A stretch of DNA of 11,018 bases from NCBI GenBank assembly GCA_004357435.1, contig SMVS01000068.1, forward strand, positions 1 through 11,018. Direction: 5' to 3'. Position numbers and translations under genes: made by a program. Within the stretch, counting starts at the first letter, position 1, and each line of letters starts with the position of its first letter. This DNA comes from Nitrospina sp. GTDB lineage: Bacteria > Nitrospinota > Nitrospinia > Nitrospinales > Nitrospinaceae. Of the stretch, positions 7,760 to 11,018 are shown piece after piece. A model generated the notes under the pieces. That model saw only the letters and a program-made list of their open reading frames with translations, was not told the origin of the DNA and made no database searches.

Positions 7760-9535
7760 ATGACCCCCTCATTTCAAAGAACCCACACCTGCGGAGAATT
7801 GTCGGACAACCAGGTGGGTGATACCGTAACCCTTTGCGGCTGGGTGCACACCCGGCGCGACCACGGCGGTTTGATCTTCATCGATTTGTGGGACAAGTTC
7901 GGCCTAACGCAAGTGGTGCTCAACCCACAGATCGACAAACTGGCGCATCAGGAGGCACAGGCCCTGCGCGGCAACTTTGTGATCGCCGTGACCGGCAAAG
8001 TCCGCCCCCGGCCCGCAGGCATGGTCAATGCCAAGCTTAAAACCGGAGCCATCGAGGTTTACATCGATGACATGGAAATCCTCAATAAGTCCGAAACGCC
8101 GCCGTTCCCGGGATGGGATGAAACGGAAATCTCAGAAGTCCTGCGCCTCAAATACCGCTACCTCGATTTGCGCAGTGACGTCCTGCAACGCAATTTGAAA
8201 TTGCGGTACGACATCACGCGCACCGTGCGCAACTTTCTCCACGGGGAAAAGTTCATCGAAGTGGAAACCCCCATGCTCACCAAAAGCACGCCGGAAGGCG
8301 CGCGCGATTATCTGGTGCCCAGCCGGTTGAACCCGGAAAAGTTTTATGCCCTGCCGCAATCGCCGCAGTTGTTCAAGCAAATCCTGATGATTTCCGGCAT
8401 GGACCGTTATTTTCAGATCGTCAAATGTTTCCGCGATGAAGATTTGCGTAATGACCGTCAGCCGGAGTTCACGCAAATTGATATGGAGTTGTCCTTCATC
8501 GACGAGCCTGCCCTGTTCAAGCTGGTGGAAGGCATGATAGCGGCCATCTACAAAGAATCTCTGGGGATCACCATTGAAACCCCCTTCGCCATTCTTAAAT
8601 ACCAGGAAGCCCTGGACCGGTTCGGCTCCGACAAGCCGGATATGCGGTTCGACCTGGAGCTGATCGACCTGAGCGAGGTCGTGGCGGGAACCGATTTCAA
8701 GGTGTTCGATCAAGCGCTCAAAAACGGCGGCCAGGTCAAGGCCCTCAATGTTAAAAAAAGCACCGACGTTTTGTCGCGCAAGATCCTCGACGATTTAACG
8801 GAAGTGGCCAAAACCTACGGCGCTAAAGGTATGGCCTGGATCAAGGTCAACACCAACGGCCTGCAGTCGCCCATCATCAAATTCTTCAAGCCGGAAATGT
8901 TGGACGCGCTGATCGCAAAAGTGGGCGGTGAAGTTGGCGACACCATCGTTTTTGCCGCCGACAAACCTAAGATCGTGGCCGACTCGCTGGCCAATGTCCG
9001 GCTCGCCATCGCCAAATTGATGAATCTGATCGACCCCAAAAAAATCTGCCTGACGTGGATCACCGAGTTCCCCCTGGTCGAGTATGATGAAACGGAAAAG
9101 CGTTACACCGCCATGCATCATCCTTTCACCTCACCTCTGGCAGAGGACTTGGACAAATTCGAGAGCGACCCGGCAGGCATGCGGGCACGGGCTTACGACC
9201 TGGTGCTGAACGGCAACGAAATTGGCGGCGGCAGTATTCGTATTCACCAGAGCGATGTTCAGCAGAAAATGTTCGGTCTGCTGGGTATCGATGAAAAAGA
9301 AGCCCATGAGAAATTTGGATTCTTACTCGACGCCCTGCAATATGGCGCGCCTCCCCACGGCGGCATCGCTTTCGGATTGGACCGCATCGCCATGTTGCTC
9401 GCCGGGGCCGATTCGATTCGTGACGTCATCGCGTTTCCCAAAACCCAAAAGGCCTCCTGCCTCATGACCCAGGCTCCGTCCGACATCGACCCCAAACAAC
9501 TCAAGGAACTGAAACTTAAATTCGATTTATCCTGA
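7760..9535 (+). CDS. aspS: Aspartate--tRNA ligase (bacterial type)
   Basis: This class II synthetase charges tRNA-Asp with aspartate in the cytoplasm. Its 591 residues match the usual bacterial length. The N-terminal OB-fold anticodon-binding domain covers about 1-110, with CGWVHTRRDHGGLIFIDL at 26-43. Motif 1 is in the FIEVETPMLTKSTPEGARD region. Motif 2 is FRDEDLRNDRQPEFTQID. The bacterial GAD insertion domain occupies roughly 280-425. Motif 3 is GIAFGLDRIAML near the C-terminus, followed by the typical RDVIAFPKTQ. His35-Gly36 in RRDHGG corresponds to the His/Gly seen in non-discriminating bacterial AspRS (Pseudomonas type), so it may also charge tRNA-Asn for later amidation by GatCAB. No strong Shine-Dalgarno precedes the ATG, but the family's N-terminus (QRTHTCGEL) fixes the start. 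A structured repeat begins directly at the stop codon. Confidence 0.97.
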   Translation: MTPSFQRTHTCGELSDNQVGDTVTLCGWVHTRRDHGGLIFIDLWDKFGLTQVVLNPQIDKLAHQEAQALRGNFVIAVTGKVRPRPAGMVNAKLKTGAIEVYIDDMEILNKSETPPFPGWDETEISEVLRLKYRYLDLRSDVLQRNLKLRYDITRTVRNFLHGEKFIEVETPMLTKSTPEGARDYLVPSRLNPEKFYALPQSPQLFKQILMISGMDRYFQIVKCFRDEDLRNDRQPEFTQIDMELSFIDEPALFKLVEGMIAAIYKESLGITIETPFAILKYQEALDRFGSDKPDMRFDLELIDLSEVVAGTDFKVFDQALKNGGQVKALNVKKSTDVLSRKILDDLTEVAKTYGAKGMAWIKVNTNGLQSPIIKFFKPEMLDALIAKVGGEVGDTIVFAADKPKIVADSLANVRLAIAKLMNLIDPKKICLTWITEFPLVEYDETEKRYTAMHHPFTSPLAEDLDKFESDPAGMRARAYDLVLNGNEIGGGSIRIHQSDVQQKMFGLLGIDEKEAHEKFGFLLDALQYGAPPHGGIAFGLDRIAMLLAGADSIRDVIAFPKTQKASCLMTQAPSDIDPKQLKELKLKFDLS

Positions 9536-11018
9536 CCAGGTTGCACCTGGAGGCCAAGGGTCCAAACTCTTCCTTGCGCTCAATATTTATTGGGCATAAT
9601 TCAAAAGGTTAGCCAGTTGCGTCCCCTGCTAAGGGGCCGGGCAACGCCCGGAGCAAAATGGTCACACTCTGCAGGCATTCAACAATTACGGGGCATAACA
9701 ACGGGTGCCTGTTTGTCATCCTGAACGTAGTGAAGGATCTCTGTGTTCTCTGTGGTGAACCGGATCATCCTTCGACAGGTTCAGGGTGACAGCTATCCGT
9801 GTTTATCTGTGTTCATCTATGGCTAATTTAATCTTTTCGTTCGCCCCGCGCGGCTACTAGCCGTAAGGGCGGCAAACGGAGCGGGCCTGTCTAAAATTCA
9901 GCTTTAATATTCGGGCGACTTCACTTAATCTGAATCAACGATTCATGGCAGTCCGATTGGTCTTCCGCAAATTTCTCCGGAGAAGAAAAATATGTTTCAC
10001 CTCATGACCCGAGTTTCAGCTTGCCTGCTGGCGTTGTTGTGGCTCTCGGCCTGCTATGTCGAGCACAGACATCGACCGGTCTTCCATCAGGGTCCACCTC
10101 ACTATGGCATCCATAAAGAAAAGAAAGAGAACCGGGAGCATCATCGGGAAATTTGGAAAGAACAAAAAGAACGCCAAAAGGAAGATGCGAAATTCCAGCG
10201 CGAACAGGCAAAGGAAGAGCGGAAATTCCAGCACGAGCAGGATAAGCGTGAGAGAGAACGGGCAAGAGAAGACGCCAAAGTCGAGCGTGAAATGAAAAAG
10301 GAAGAAAGAAAACTGGCGAGGGAAGAGAAAAAGGGGAAAGGAAAATCAAAAAGAGAGCTCGGCCAAGACAAGCCAGGCAAAATGAAGAAGCAAAAAGGTG
10401 AAAACAAGGGCGGGGATGGGTCAGAGGAACAGATGGAAGAACAAGAGGAATCCGGGGAACAACACAAGGACCGGGGACGGGGCCGATTTAATTAACAGCG
10501 GAGTACCTCCGCAGGTGAATCGTCATGGCCCGGACTGGCGCCCAACAATCACGGGACAATACTCCCAAGTTGAGCCATTCGCCCCCCGCATTGAAAGATT
10601 TTTAAATCGAGTCCAGCGGCACGCTGGCGGCGAGCGGCCAGGTTGCACCTGGAGGCAACCGGGCAAGGCCCGGAGAAAAAGAGGTCAAACTCTATCTCGC
10701 GCTCAATAATTATTGGGCATGCAACTCGGGGCCAGCCATTCGCCCCCGCGGCGAGCGGCCGAAGTAGACCTGTAAGCCGGGTTCTGTCCCTCCGAGGAGG
10801 CGGCAGTCATCAATCTAGGCCTGACGTTGCCGACAGGCTCAAGCAATCAACCCGAAAGCATCGGGCGGGCCGCCCTCAAGCACTTTTCTATTTGATCTTG
10901 CTCCGGGTAGGGTTTACCAAGCTACCATCGTCGCCGACGGTACTGGTGGGCTCTTACCCCACCTTTTCACCTTTGCCGCCAAAGCAGGAAACCCGCTTCG
11001 GGTAGGCTGTGTCTTTTC

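Overview
The window reads as chromosomal DNA of a Gram-negative bacterium. It carries a lipobox lipoprotein, a bacterial-type AspRS, an A-type RNase P RNA and a NapG-like polyferredoxin. The genus cannot be fixed from sequence alone. The mix of a B12-type radical SAM enzyme, a nitrate-reductase-like ferredoxin and repeat-rich intergenic DNA would suit Nitrospinota or a deltaproteobacterial lineage, but this is inference.

Layout, left to right. At 1-858 is the 3' part of a gene with a degenerate methyltransferase-like C-terminus. At 859-1503 is a 645-base gap holding a repeat fragment, a 75-base tandem duplication and a possible 28-codon ORF. At 1504-3008 is an AT-rich two-gene unit: a class I SAM methyltransferase and a CDP-alcohol phosphatidyltransferase. 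Related repeat sequences lie on both sides of this pair (1064-1143 and 3212-3309), and next to it is the truncated 3' end of a minus-strand gene (3059-3211), so the unit looks acquired. At 3507-5324 (minus) is a B12-binding-type radical SAM enzyme. It is divergent from a rightward pair: an acidic unknown protein (5727-6230) and a four-cluster NapG/MauM-like ferredoxin with a long charged N-terminal extension (6288-7661). aspS follows (7760-9535), then a repeat-filled gap, a Lys/Glu-rich lipoprotein (9992-10495), more repeats, and the 3' two-thirds of rnpB on the minus strand (10761-11018, cut by the window edge).

The clearest structure not explained by genes is a repeat family with a constant architecture. 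Each copy has a perfect 6-7 bp hairpin with a 3-nt loop, a spacer (30 nt in four copies, 28 in one), and a palindrome-like core ending in a GGGCAT-like sequence. Five copies are seen. Three begin exactly at, or within two bases of, a stop codon (the radical SAM gene, aspS and the lipoprotein). The stems differ in sequence but keep their pairing, so the fold rather than the sequence seems to be conserved. A second, unrelated inverted-repeat element lies at 9714-9791.

Functionally the genes do not form one pathway. The methyltransferase/phosphatidyltransferase pair probably acts together on a lipid or lipid-linked product. The 5727 and 6288 genes may be co-transcribed and point to electron transfer. 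aspS and rnpB are housekeeping genes.
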